Assembly (NCBI RefSeq): GCF_003086295.3
Contig: NC_092038.1
Coordinates: 98,301,837 to 98,365,836, forward strand
DNA length: 64,000 nt
DNA from: Arachis hypogaea
Lineage: Eukaryota; Streptophyta; Magnoliopsida; Fabales; Fabaceae
Direction: 5' to 3'
A program made the position numbers and the translations under genes. The notes under the pieces were generated by a model. That model was not told the origin of the DNA, made no database searches, and was given only the letters and a program-made list of their open reading frames with translations. Numbering within the stretch: the stretch's first letter is position 1; the number at the start of each line of letters is the position of its first letter. Of this stretch, positions 23,561 to 34,669 are shown in pieces.

Positions 23561-24278
23561 CCTCATCCAGGAAATACTATCGAGCCCATCAATCTTGGGG
23601 GAAGAGAAGGTCCTAGCCATATCAGGTCAGGATTATGGATGGATGACCCCCATAATCAACTACCTTAAATTAGAGACACTCCCTACAGATAAAAAGGAGG
23701 CAAAGAGGCTAAGACGAGAAGCACAATACTACACCATCATAAACAACGTCCTATATAAGAGAGGGATATCGACACCCCTGTTAAAATGTTTGCCGACCTC
23801 TACCACGAAGGATGTTTTGGAAGAAGTACACAGCGGCATGTGTGGCAATCACCTTGGAGCACAAGCTTTCTCCAAAAAAGTACTCCGAGCCGGGTTCTTT
23901 TGGCCGACCTTGCAAAAAGAAGAAACCGAGTTCGTTAAGACGTGCCCACCATGCCAAAAACATGTTATCTTCCACATCTCCCCACCAGAGGAGCTCATTA
24001 GCGTAAGATCACCTTGGCCATTCACAAAATGGGGACTCGACCTCCTTGGACCCTATTCCCAAGGGTCAGGACAAGTCAAGTTCCTCATTGTAGGGGTTTA
24101 TTACTTCACAAAATGGATTAAGACAGAGCCCCTAGCTAATGCCACTGCTCAAAAAGGTCGGAAATTCTTATACAGGCACATTATCACAAGATTTGGGGTT
24201 CCTCACTCCATCACCACAAACAATGGCACTCAATTCATAGATGCGGGTTTCAGGAAGTTGGTAGCCGACTTGAAAATG
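23561..24278 (+). pseudogene. C integrase, N-terminal part up to the CACTA insertion
   Basis: The zinc-binding HHCC domain is seen in VHSGMCGNHLGAQ and CPPCQKH. The catalytic core starts with KWGLDLLGPYS, where the first Asp is intact. The second catalytic Asp, in the motif TTDNGTQF of B, is Asn here (TTNNGTQF; codon 24219-24221, a G-to-A change). The frame is broken at 24279 by the CACTA element and resumes at 29839. No stop codon is found between 23418 and the insertion. Confidence 0.88.
24276..24278. other. Target-site duplication of the CACTA element, left copy
   Basis: ATG here against ATA at 29839-29841. In B the corresponding integrase codon is ATA (Ile), so ATA is the likely original and the left copy has mutated. 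Confidence 0.6.
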
Positions 24279-24297
24279 CATTACTAGAAAACTAGTT

Positions 24298-24560
24298 TTT
24301 ACAGACGGTTATTTTCAACGGATTTTATCCCACGGAAATACAGAGGGAATTTCAGAGGGATTTTTTGTCAGAAAATAAAAAAATGAATTAGCATAAATTA
24401 CAGATGGAAAAGAGAATCCGTCGATAATTCCGTCGGAAAAATTAATTTTTTTTCCGTGGAAAATAGTTACAGACGGATTTTCTGTCTGTAATTAAATACA
24501 CAAAACACTGCGTTTTATTAAATTATTACAGACAGAAAATTCATCTGTAATTTAAATTTT
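24298..24560. repeat. Left subterminal repeats of the CACTA element
   Basis: Repeated motifs ACAGACGG, ACAGAGGGA, CCGTCGGAAA and TCCGTCTGTAA occur in both orientations every 20 to 40 bp. The matching set is at 29725-29820. Confidence 0.7.
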
Positions 24561-24569
24561 CCGTCAGAA

Positions 24570-24960
24570 ATATTGAGGTAACCCTAATTTTATCACCACC
24601 CATTCACACTCATCCCTCGAACATTTCCAGCAGCCCTCATCCCTCGAACTTTCTCCTCCGGTAGAAGGTGGTGTCGCCGCCGACGGGGACAGACCGTGGG
24701 TGCCCTCGTCATCTGGGGAAGCTCTACTCGGCCCTCTTTGCATCGTTCCTCCTCTTCTCGCTGTCGGACGAAGTTCTGAGTTGAGCTCGTGGCGTCGCCG
24801 TCGCGAAGGGTTCCTCCCCTCCTCGCCGTCCATTGTTTCTGATTCTCTGCTCCTCACCGGTTTGTGATTTTGTGATTTAATCTCTGCTCATCGCCCTCGT
24901 TGTTTCTGATTTTGTGATTTCATTTCTGATTTTGTGATTTAATCTCTGCTTCCTTTAATT
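24570..24960 (+). other. GC-rich segment in the CACTA element, possibly captured gene leader
   Basis: The segment is clearly richer in G and C than its surroundings and contains short repeats of the phrase TCTGATTTTGTGATTT (three times at 24838-24945). It precedes the CT-repeat in a way that recalls the 5' untranslated region of a plant gene. No protein can be assigned. A 97-codon minus-strand frame in it (24564-24857) has low-complexity Arg/Ser composition and is not supported. Confidence 0.35.
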
Positions 24961-24992
24961 AACAAAGGTGCTTGATCTGCGCTTTTGCCTCT

Positions 24993-25107
<115 letters not shown>

Positions 25108-25714
25108 CTTAGTAGCCAAACAACTTGTTCTTGTTCTTGTTTAGGTAGTAGTTGCTGCGTGTACTGGCTTTGATGTTTGTGCAAAGGAGTTGAAGATTGA
25201 CCAGCCTTGAAGTTTTGTAAATGTGGTGATTCATATCTTCAAAATTTGCTTCAGGTGCCACTCTTCACAGTTTTTCAGTTTTTCAAACCTAATTTTTCTG
25301 TTTATTCTTTTGTTAATTGTTATAATTACTATTTTTTATTTTTTATTCATATTAATTTCTTGCATTGTTTGCTTGATGGAGTATATTTTCTTCTACGATG
25401 ATAAGCTTTTTTTTTCTTTTTTCAACTTTTTTATTTTTTGATTTGATTTGATTTATTTTGGGATTGATGGATGATGCTGCTAATCACTTAACTTTGCTTG
25501 ATTCATGCATCCAGCCATATCCAGTGAGGGAAAGGTTTTGTTGTTGTCATGATAGGTTTTATTGAATTACATCATAGTTGAATTTTATTACTAGCTACTT
25601 GGGTTTGTGATAATCCAAGATTATCCCTCTCCAGGTGAAAGAATAACTTCCTCACAAATGAGATTAGGATAAGACTCTTCCATTAAAATGACAGCTTTTT
25701 TCCAAATTGATATA

Positions 25715-25945
25715 TTAAAATGACAAATTTCGGCATGAAAGTTAAATGCATCAGAGAATTGGCCAATTAATTTTAGATGCAAAGTGACCTAATCTCCTAT
25801 GCCATAAAGAGTAAGAATCTGAAATAGTATTACAAAGAAGAGGTGCAGTAATATGTGCAGTAATATCCTTTTGTTTTTCTGGAATCTTGTTCGAATCTCC
25901 AATGGAAAGCATAGCCTTGCAGTAACTGCACGTCTTTGTTAGTTC
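25715..25945 (-). pseudogene. Ty1/copia gag-pre-integrase fragment
   Basis: The minus-strand reading gives PLLCNTISDSYSLWHRRLGH followed by FASKINWPIL. LWHRRLGH is the signature of the gag-pre-integrase domain that precedes integrase in copia polyproteins. Upstream residues (CKAMLSIGDSNKIPEKQ) stay open. After the signature the frame decays within about 15 codons. It is a short isolated piece with no LTRs nearby, carried inside the CACTA element. Confidence 0.7.
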
Positions 25946-26367
25946 CTTGTGAGTTTTGCTGCCTTAATAGTTGATGTAGAATTGCCACTGTATAATGTTA
26001 ATGGTCAGATTTTTGGAGGGTATCATAAAACTTGACAAATTTATAGGATATTGATTTTGTATAGTATTTTGATTTTTTGTTATTGAATTTGGGGTTAATG
26101 AATCTAAAAGGCATGGTCCCTATGTTGGAATTTTAATATAGATATAGGGAATTAGATTGGAGTCATATTGGAATATAAAGTGGTGTAATAATAGAACCTT
26201 GGTGAGTCATATTTGATTTTTTGTTTTCATGTAACAGAGAAGGTATCTTTGCTAGTGGAGCTGCCGATGATGCTTTTTGTAGATGACAATGAAAGTCAAG
26301 TATGCCAATTTTTCTTACATCCATCCTTAACTAAAGAAGTTCATATGTCATTTTATTGTGTTTTTTA

Positions 26368-26368
<1 letters not shown>

Positions 26369-26407
<39 letters not shown>
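26369..26407. repeat. (TA)n microsatellite
   Basis: About 19 TA units in the CACTA interior. Confidence 0.95.
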
Positions 26408-26410
<3 letters not shown>

Positions 26411-28916
26411 ATGTGTGCCTATTGCCTAAGAGATGAATTTCTCTTATCTGGATGCAGGGATGTAATTTACTATTGTTATTACTTTGCTAGTCTAGTAGTC
26501 CATAATTTAACTGGAATATTCATAAGCTGTTTCAACTTTTGAATACAAGTAGGTGATCTTAAAAGCAAATTCAATTTGATTATACCAAAGAATATTGAAA
26601 ATAATGCACCAACTATTAATTATCTTAAAAGGTTTTGATAGGTGTATACAAGAACCACTCTCTTGGAATTTACACCGTTTTCCTTGATAAATGAAAGAGA
26701 AGAATCATCCTCTTCCAAAAGGAAATTCAGTTCATTAAGAAAAAATTCATTAGGATCATTTTTTATACTTGTGCTGCGTAAGTAATAAAAATGACAAAGC
26801 AAGTAAGAAAGACCAAAATAGGAGAAATGAATGTATAAGAGTTAGTCTTCCAAAGTTCCACAATTGATTAAAAAATGCCAATATTCAACAAAGCTAAAAT
26901 ATATTATTGATTAGCTTAAAAGGTTTCCATAGGTGTATACAGGAACTAATCTCTTGGCACTTACACTGATATAGGGTAGTGCCAATGTCAGACTCTTAGG
27001 TAATTAAGTAACAGTGATAATGCAAACCATCTTTTTGAAAAAAAAATCATACATATACATATTCATTTTAACTATTCAATCAAATTATTCTCTACAATTT
27101 ATGCTTCATTACCTCGCCATTATAGTAGTATGGTAAATTCAGATTAGCAGTATCTACTATATATCCCACTATCCTCAACAAACACCTCTCTTTTAACTAC
27201 TGTTCAAATTCTCCATGCTTTTTGCTTACTATGTGTCAAGTGTGAACAATAATTAATAATAAATTATATTGTACCACTAATTTTGGAATGTAGATCTTAT
27301 TCTTTCATAATAAAAATTAATATATATCTATACAACATTTACCATCAGAATATTTTCTAGGTAAATTAATTACACTAAAAATATATGGTTCCAGAGCTGA
27401 AAATATAACTGTTTTAGAATGTTTAAACTGCAGTGATGTGCCTAATTGTTGGTGTCACACAATGATTGGCTATGCTTGTAATTTAAGAGATGTATATTAA
27501 CCACGGTAACCAACTATGTGATGAACTATTTATTAGAGTTCTTTACATGAATTAATCAATACATCTGTGATGAAAATTTTGGCTTGTTTATTTCTTCATC
27601 CTGTTGTTTGTATATGGAGATATCAAAGTGTCTACCATGCTTGTGGATTTAAACTTCTAGTTTAGTCTGATTGATAGTTTATAGCTGAGAAATTCCAAAA
27701 AGAGGACAATACTTATGCTAAATTTTGATTATTTAAGTTTTACAGCTAAGATATTTTTTCATATACAAACTTTTAAATCAAATGTCTCAGTTGGCAATGA
27801 TTAGAGAAAGCAATCTAATTTTTCATGCCAGTTTTTGTGTATAGTTTTCACTTTTCACTTTTCATTTCTTGTTATCCTTATTATGTTTGCTTTTAAATAC
27901 TAAATAGCTAGTAGACAACTTGATTTTGTATTAGTTGTACTATTAAATTTTTTGCCCCTTTATATGTCTGATGATGATGATTTAATACAAGTACTATGCA
28001 TATAAAGTTCATGCTCCTTTGTTTGCAGTTTTGCTCACCAAGTAGTTGAATTGATGATGTATTAAAAATATGTTCAATTGCCATCTCAGCTCCCTCTTAT
28101 AAAATATAAAGTACAAAAATAAAAATAATTTAATTCGTAAAAATTATACAAAAGAAATAAATACTTTGTTGTGTCAATAGTAATTTATCCATGTCTTAGA
28201 TGTGATGAAACTATTTTACTTTATTTATACTTAAAACATGCATCTATATCTTTAAATAGCTTTTGTTATTTATACTTAAAATATGCATCGACAATGAGTT
28301 CATTAGTGTTAGCTCCTTATTTTAATATACATAAATCAAATTTTAATTAGATCTCTTTTTAATTAGATCTCTTTTTAATTTTTAATTTGTTTTTTATGAT
28401 TATTTTACTGTTCTATACGCTTTTGGGACCATCGCTTCTGTCTCTCTGGACTGGGCTCGTAGGCTTAAATCCATTAATTATTTTTAATTAAAGAGGACTT
28501 TATAGTTTATAGTACCTTTGTTTTTTAACATTCAAGCAAAATGAGACTCTAATTTCTTCCAGATCTGAGCAAAGCAACATGTGTTTTAATTTACATATCT
28601 GAAAAAAATGGATTCACTGTTCCTTTTGCTACATTGAGTTAAGATTTTTTATGTCAACCTTGGTGTTAAGGACATTTTCTTTTCTGGCATGCTAGTTATA
28701 AACTTATAATTAATAATAAATAAAATATTTCTTGAATGCTTTTCTGTTTTAAATAGCTTTTTTCTTACAGATGCGAGTTTTTAATCAAGACTTAGGTGAT
28801 CATCTACTGTTTGAGATATGAGTATATGACATTACCCGTTTCTATTTCTTGATTTGTATCAATGCACAGAGAGCACTGATATTTTGGACACTGACCTGTT
28901 GCTTCTTTGCTCTTAG

Positions 28917-29368
28917 GTACTTGGTGTAGAGAGAACAGCATCACAACAGGAAATAAAGAAGGCTTATTACAAGTTAGCATTGAGGCTACATCCTGACAAG
29001 AACCCTGGTGATGAGGTATTTATCTAATGTTTTCTGTTTTACAGTAAGCAGGGTGGAGCCACGTTGATATCCAGAGATTCCATTGTACCCTTTAATATTC
29101 TGAAAATTTTTGAAATATCCATGAAAATCTAGTATCTTCTCAGCAAAATACTATTGAAGCTCTTTGAACACTCCATTTAACAATAGCATCAAACAGGTTT
29201 TTGTCTAATTAGGCCTCTGACCATCTATTAAATTTGATGTTTATGGTTCCAATTAATCATTTACAGGAGGCTAAAGCAAAATTTCAGCAACTGCAAAATG
29301 TTATCTCGATTCTTGGGGATGAAGAAAAGCGAGCCATTTATGATCAGATTGGTTGTGATGATGATGCT
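28917..29368 (+). pseudogene. Captured DnaJ (J-domain) gene fragment, two exons
   Basis: Exon 28917-29015 encodes a J-domain core: [20 protein letters not shown], followed by [13 protein letters not shown] with the catalytic HPD tripeptide. It is preceded by a proper acceptor (TTGCTCTTAG) and followed by a GT donor. Exon 29267-29368 encodes EAKAKFQQLQNVISILGDEE and KRAIYDQIGCDDDA, the end of the J domain. The 251-bp intron between them has GT and AG ends, and both exons join in frame. The sequence is most like the plant DnaJ 6/DNAJC9-type co-chaperones as I remember them. The first codons and the rest of the protein are missing, so this is a transduplicated fragment inside the CACTA element, not a full gene. 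J domains stimulate Hsp70 ATPase. Confidence 0.85.
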
Positions 29369-29448
29369 GTGAGTGTTCTTGGTTTCTCGTATCTGTAGAT
29401 GCATTTACAACATTGAAGCCACAAGATAACATATATTTGTAATTTGCA

Positions 29449-29508
29449 TTTACGGATGAGGACTATGATGATGATGAGGATGAAGATGACACTGAAGACT
29501 ATAGCTGA
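29449..29508 (+). pseudogene. Short acidic coding-like tail after the DnaJ fragment
   Basis: A run of Asp/Glu codons (FTDEDYDDDEDEDDTEDYS, then stop) lies 80 bp after the DnaJ exon. It may be the last exon of a captured gene, or chance from a GAT/GAG repeat. Many acidic nuclear proteins end this way. No assignment is possible. Confidence 0.3.
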
Positions 29509-29724
29509 TAGTTTTAGCATGGTTGAACAATATACTAGGAATTATAGTTGATGATCAATACATTTTGTTTATATTTTGAATTATATTGACTTGCTTGTTT
29601 ATAGTACTTTTCTTTTAGTTTGATAATATGATGAATTTATTTATTTTTTTAAAATATTATAAATATTCGAATATAAATTAGATAAAAATTTGTATTAAAT
29701 TTATATTTATTTTGTATGAAAACA

Positions 29725-29838
29725 AGTTTACAGAGGGACAAAATCCGTCGGTAATTTCGTCGGTAACCAAAAATCCATCTGTAATAAAGACTAAATCTGT
29801 CTGTAAATCTGTCTGTATTTATCCATTTTCTAGTTGTG
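29725..29838. repeat. Right subterminal repeats and terminus of the CACTA element
   Basis: Motifs ACAGAGGGACAAAATCC, CCGTCGGTAA and TCTGTCTGTAA mirror the left side. The end is TTTTCTAGTTGTG, which in reverse is CACAACTAGAAAA. Confidence 0.75.
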
Positions 29839-30438
29839 ATAAAGCACCAATTCACATCCGTAGAACACCCCCATGCTAATGGAAAAGCAGAAGCTGCCAA
29901 CAAAGTCATACTAACTGGGTTAAAACGAAGACTACGGGATACAAAAGGAACCTGGGCTAAAGAGCTCCCACAAGTCCTATGGGTATATCGATCAACTCCA
30001 CACTTCAAGACGAGGGAATCACCCTTCCAACTGGCTTACAGAATGGAGGCAATGGTCCTAGTGGAAGTCGAAGAAGGATCCCCCAGAATGATCTTCTACA
30101 GTGAAGAGGCCAACTCCCAACTTCAAATGGAAGAGCACGATCTACTCCCAGAAATCTGGGAAAGAGCTCGGATAAGGGAGGAGGCGTTAAAACATCGAAT
30201 GGCCTCAAGATACAATCGGAAGGTAGTACAACGAAGTTTTGCCAACAACGACCTCATCCTAATCCAAAATGACATCGGAACAGGTCGACCAGCAGAAGGA
30301 AAGCTAGTAGCTAACTGGAAAGGACCCTACCGAGTTATAGAGGTACTAGGAAAAGGCTACTACAGGGTGTCCGAACTCAAGTGGCGAGAGCTACCAAGGT
30401 CATGGCACGCCTGCAACCTAAGAAGGTATTATATTTAG
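29839..30438 (+). pseudogene. C integrase, C-terminal part after the CACTA insertion
   Basis: The frame resumes with IKHQFTSVEHPHANGKAEAA, which carries the catalytic Glu, and continues through LKRRLRDTKGTWAKELPQVL, the DLILIQNDIG strand region and WKGPYRVIEVLGKGYYRVSE to the end LRRYYI. It is open for 200 codons. Together with the upstream half it would make a complete integrase core and C-terminal domain, except for the Asp-to-Asn change and the insertion. Confidence 0.88.
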
Positions 30439-30760
30439 GAGGTAATAAAAGATCTTAGGACATGGTGCACTCTTTTTCCTGAAAAGGTTTTTTTAATGAG
30501 GCACCAAGCCAAGATCTGCAAAATTACTTGACTTAGAAGGGTAAGCACCCATATGTATATATTTTTGCCTGTATGTCTATTTTTCTATTTGAATAAAACT
30601 TTCCAAATTCTCTACAAAGCCTCTCTACTAAGATGCATTAATTTGAAATATAAAAATTCATCGCCTGATTACGAAGCTACAGATCGGCAAGGTGAAAACA
30701 AATTCACCGCCCGACCACGATGAAAATCGAATTCATCGTCCAAATTTTGACAAAGGTCGG
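30439..30760 (+). other. C region downstream of integrase, up to B
   Basis: This non-coding stretch contains short near-repeats of the form GGCAAGGTGAAAACAAATTC with CGCCCGA (30680-30750), also found on the other side of B (61201 onward). The corresponding region of B (45480-45620) has the same motif in the opposite orientation. Confidence 0.65.
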
Positions 30761-31308
30761 TGTTCCGAGGGTTACCTGAAACTGTGGGCCGATCTCGGAT
30801 GAGATCTTCTGTGTTGGTCGGAGTCGACGTGTCCGGCAGGTGTACGGCGGCCGGAGCTGGTGTGTCCGACTTGTTGGACTTGGTGGTGGTGCTGATCCTT
30901 CGTCCCCGGAGGGTGGGGGGTACCTGCAAGGGACTCCGATGCTTAAGTTAGCAAGGGTATTAAGCAGTTATTGAGTAGAATCAGAGTATGAGTTATACCT
31001 GGGTGCTCCAGTATTTATAATGGTGAGATGTGGCCTTCTGTGGATAAGATAAGTTAGTTATCTTATCTTATCTTTATCTTTATCTTTAAGTGAGGTCATC
31101 TTATCTTTAAGGGAACCGCCCTTCTCTCTGCAGGCTTGGGTTGCCTTGGGATTTGGGGCGTGTTCCTCTATTTGGGCCCTTCTTTGGGCTTTCCTGGGGA
31201 CTTGACCGAGCTCTTTGAGAAGAGGTCGGGTTTGTCCTGACCTGAAGAGGTCGGTCGCTTTGTCTGTAGAACATCCCGGGTCGGACAGCTCGACCCAGGG
31301 TATGAACA
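30761..31308 (-). repeat. 3' LTR of B
   Basis: This LTR is 548 bp, beginning TGTTCATACCCTGGG and ending CCTCGGAACA on the minus strand. It is 33 bp longer than the 5' LTR because the GATAAGATAAAGATAAAG stretch is duplicated (31040-31110). Apart from that I count fewer than ten substitutions between the two LTRs. The sequence just before it on the minus strand, AGCAGGGGCAC, is a short purine-rich tract. Confidence 0.9.
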
Positions 31309-32367
31309 GTGCCCCTGCTTGAGCTCGGTCTTCTTTTTTGAGGCCGAGTCCTTTACTTCGGTCATTTTTTGGTGAAGCTGAACTCAAACATTTTGTCGAT
31401 TCCTTTGTGTCAACTTTGAATGCAGAACGTTTCCTCTAAAAGACGCATGCTTTTATACCGGCGCATTTTTGGGAACGTGCGAGGGTTTAATGCTTTTTAA
31501 TTTTGAGCATTAATTGCCCCGTTTCCCTTAGGCTCTTTTACTTTGGATTTTGAAAACCTGAAAACGGTTTCTCTTCTTTTGCTCTTTCGTAACTTCATTT
31601 CTTAGTTCTCTCCACTCTCTGTTTTTTTGTTTTGCATTTCTGTTTGTGTTGCGGCGTCATTTGGTGTTGGAACTTGGGGTCTTTGTATTTCTTCCGGCGA
31701 CATTGCTCTTGTTCGCATTCCCAGATTTCGTCTTCCTCCTTTTGTTTTTGTTGAAGCTCGCTGTTCTTTCCAGGTTGGTAATAGCTTTTCTCGTTTTCTT
31801 CGTGGCTTCGTCTTTAATTTTGGTGAAGTTCTGGTTTTGCATGTTTGAAAGTTTGGATCTTTTTGTGATCTTATATTTACCTGTTGCCGTGATATGCTTT
31901 TCCTTTGGAGATTCTTGGAATTTTGAGGCTTTCTGAGTTTTTACTGTTGCATCTGGTTGTTTTTTGGTACTAGTACGAAATCTGTATCTGTTTCTCACCT
32001 TTGGAGATTGCTTCCTGTCTGATCTTTGAAAAAAGGTTGCTCTTTTAATGGCCTTGTGCTTGATGCTTGGGAGTGGTTTTTGCTTGGTAGGCTTGTAATG
32101 TTTTACTGTGTTTTATTTTGATGAAAGCGCTTGTTGTTTTGAATTCTTTTTTGAGAAATGCTGGGATGTGATCTGTAGAGTATTTCTGGAGGCCTTGCTT
32201 TGTTGTTGCCTCCAAAGGATGCCCCAAGACTTTGGTTTGAGTCTTGGGGTTTTCCTTTTCTTGCTTTTCATTGCCTCAGAAGTATTGACCGAGTTGTTTT
32301 CCCCTTTGTCTGAGATGTTTGTAGTAACCTCATTTTCTTTTCTTACTTGTAGGATTTAGTTGGCCTC
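31309..32367 (+). other. B: leader of the antisense gene
   Basis: About 1 kb lies between the 3' LTR and the antisense ORF. It is T-rich on the plus strand, with several open but unrecognised short frames. A splice-acceptor-like TTTTCTTACTTGTAG lies at about 32339-32353, just before the ATG at 32368, and a donor-like CCAG/GTTGGT at about 31771. A 5' leader intron is possible but unproven. Confidence 0.4.
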
Positions 32368-34265
32368 ATGTCTTCTCGCAATAACATTGTAGAGATGTCT
32401 TCCGGAGTTCCCGAGGGGATGTCTGATTGGCTGGACTCCCTTATTTTGTTGTGTGTTTTCGTTGTGGATGCTGAATTTTGCACAGAGCTGAGGAAGCGTC
32501 ATAGGATTTGTGGTAACAATGCTCGCGAGGGGGATTATGAGCTTGTTGCTCCTGATTCTGATGAGAGGGTTTGCTTTCTGACTTCCATTGAGAGGGAGCG
32601 TCCCTTCTTCTATGCCTATGAATACTTTTTCAGCCAGTTGAATGTTACTTTTCCTTTTGCTGCTTTTGAAACCGACCTGTTGTGGTCGTGTAATATTGCT
32701 CCATCCCAGCTTCACCCCAATTCCCGGGGTTTTATTAAAATTTTTCAACTTCTCTGCCGTGAACTAGATGTAACACCTTCCCAGACTCTGTTTCTTTACT
32801 TGTTTGTTTCCGCCAAGCCTGGTGGTTCTTCAAAAAAGAAGGCTTCCTGGGTTTCCTTCAGGTCCGCCCAGGGCCACAAAGTTTTTGCTATGTATGATGA
32901 GTCCTTTAAGGATTTCAAGAATTACTTCTTTAAGGTTCGTGCTGTCGAGGGGGCCCGCCCCTTTTTTCTTGACGAAAATGATGAGCTTTCTTTCCCTCTA
33001 GAGTGGCAGAGGGATGTGAGAGTGTCTCGTTATACTTGGGAGATGCTTGATGATGTTGAGCGTGCTTTTGTTGTTGTTCTTGAGGATCTATGGGGGAAGC
33101 TGCCCCATCTTGATACAAAAGGTTTTTGAATAACCCATCCTTGGTTCAGACTGTTTTGGGTATTTGTCTGACTTGTTTCTGTACTTATTTCCTTTTTCTT
33201 CCTCTTTTGTAATTCTTTGTCGTGACTGTTTTTGTGTTTTGTAGAGATGTCAAAGAATAACGACTCTATGAAGGCCTTCAAAAGGGCAAAGAAGGCAACT
33301 GCTGCTCTGAACATCTCGGCCAAGGTGGCCGGCGAGGGATCTTCACAGGTCCCCCTGAAGCCCCCTGTGCCGAGTTCCCTTGGGCCGAGGAAAGTAATTC
33401 CTACTCCCCAGTTTCATCAGGTCGATCCTCCTCAAACTTCGGCTACTGCTTCTGGTGCCCCACCTTTGAAAAAGCAAAAAACATCCGAACCCTTTAACTT
33501 GGATGCTCCGGACTTTGATGCTATTGAATTTGTTGACCAGCAAATTGCCCCCTATGGTGGGCTTTCTATGGACGACGTGTCTCTTTTAAAGCATTTGTAT
33601 TTTATTACTCAAAATAGTGTGAAGATGGCCCACATGGGTGCGGCTATTTTTCGAACAATTCAGGGGATTCCGGTTCATGCTACCAAATCTTTTATGGAGG
33701 AGGCCAAGTCAGAGTTTGATCGAATCAAGGGTCTGAAGGAGGAGTTGGAGGTGAAGTTGGCTAAGGTGGAGAAGGAACTGGAGGGTGAGAAGGCCAGCTC
33801 TATTGCCCTTGCCGCTTCTCTGAAGCTGGCCAAAGACATGGCTTTGACACATAAGGATAGCTATGTCTCGGCTTATAGGGAATTGATGCGTCTTCGGGAG
33901 GAATTGGAAACAGCTAGGGTTAATTATAGTGAGCTTCAGGGTCACCTTGTGGGTAGCGTAACTGCTGCCTCCGAGAACCTGATGGAGCAGTTCCGGGTTG
34001 TTGCTCCTGATGCCAACTTGACTCTCATCAGCCTGGATAATGTCGTGAGAGATGGTAAGATTGTCCCAGATGCCCAGGATGATGAAGAGACTGATCCTCC
34101 CCAGTGCCTTCTCTTAAGGTATCGATCTCCTCTGTTCCTCCCGTTACATCTGATCCGGATTGTCAGATTCTGAACCGGGATGATGGAACCGTAGATGCCG
34201 TGCCCCTTCAGACTCGTCCGCCTTCTCCTCATACTGATGCTGCCAGGAAAGCTCCCGATCTTTAG
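32368..34265 (+). pseudogene. Antisense ORF of B ('putative gypsy type transposon' domain), two exons, C-terminal frameshift
   Basis: This gene runs opposite to B. Exon 1 (32368-33121) contains FYAYEYFFSQLNVTFPFAAF, APSQLHPNSRGFIKIFQLLC and FFKVRAVEGARPFFLDE, resembling the domain I know as PF04195. Then comes a 123-bp intron (33122-33244) with GT and AG ends that joins GATACAAAAG to AGATGTCAAAG in frame. Exon 2 encodes a basic stretch, a Pro-rich linker, MDDVSLLKHL and a long coiled coil (FDRIKGLKEELEVKLAKVEK onward). A one-base deletion near 34098-34104 shifts the end; the related frame of C continues beyond it. Antisense ORFs at this position are known from Tat elements such as Grande and Retand; their function is unknown. 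Confidence 0.8.
33122..33244 (+). other. Intron in the antisense ORF of B
   Basis: Donor AAAAG/GTTTTT and acceptor TGTGTTTTGTAG/AG. Removal keeps the frame and avoids the TGA near 33128. C has a matching intron at 63539-63678. Confidence 0.7.
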
Positions 34266-34660
34266 TTGATCTTTTTCTGGATATTTTGTGTAAATAGCCC
34301 GGTTTGTGGGCTTTTGAACTTTGTTTTGTTTGACGCTTCTAGTTGTCTGTCTTGCAACTCTTTTTGAAAAACAAAAGTAGCTTCTGAGGTTGGTTTTGTG
34401 GTGACCTCTTGAAGCTTTTGTCGTATTCTGCATGATATCTGTTGAAATTTTGCTGTTCTGGCCTCTTTAGGTTGTTTGCATGCTTTATCATTTGTATCTT
34501 GGATCCTTTTGAGGCCGTGCCTGTGGGGGTCCGACTTGTTTCTCGGTTTTCTCGCTCTTTGTTTGTATTTTTAGCGCCTTATGACCGATTTCTTTATGTA
34601 TGTCCCCCTCAAAAGTTATTTTTGTGATCCCCTTTTCTTGGCCTTTACTCGGTCTTTTTC
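34266..34660. other. B: non-coding stretch between antisense ORF and tandem array
   Basis: T-rich on the plus strand with no supported ORF or repeat. It probably holds the 3' untranslated region of the antisense transcript. Confidence 0.5.
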
Positions 34661-34669
34661 AGGGATTAT

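Noticed and set aside
24564..24857. 97-codon minus-strand ORF in the CACTA element
   Set aside because: Arg/Ser/Gly-biased low-complexity translation of a GC-rich stretch; no motif.
28917..29368. Complete host DnaJ gene
   Set aside because: Only two internal exons are present inside a transposon; start, upstream J-domain residues and downstream exons are missing.
33942..34433. Minus-strand ORF of 163 codons opposite the antisense gene end
   Set aside because: Overlaps the better supported plus-strand gene; Arg/Thr-rich with no homology I recognise.
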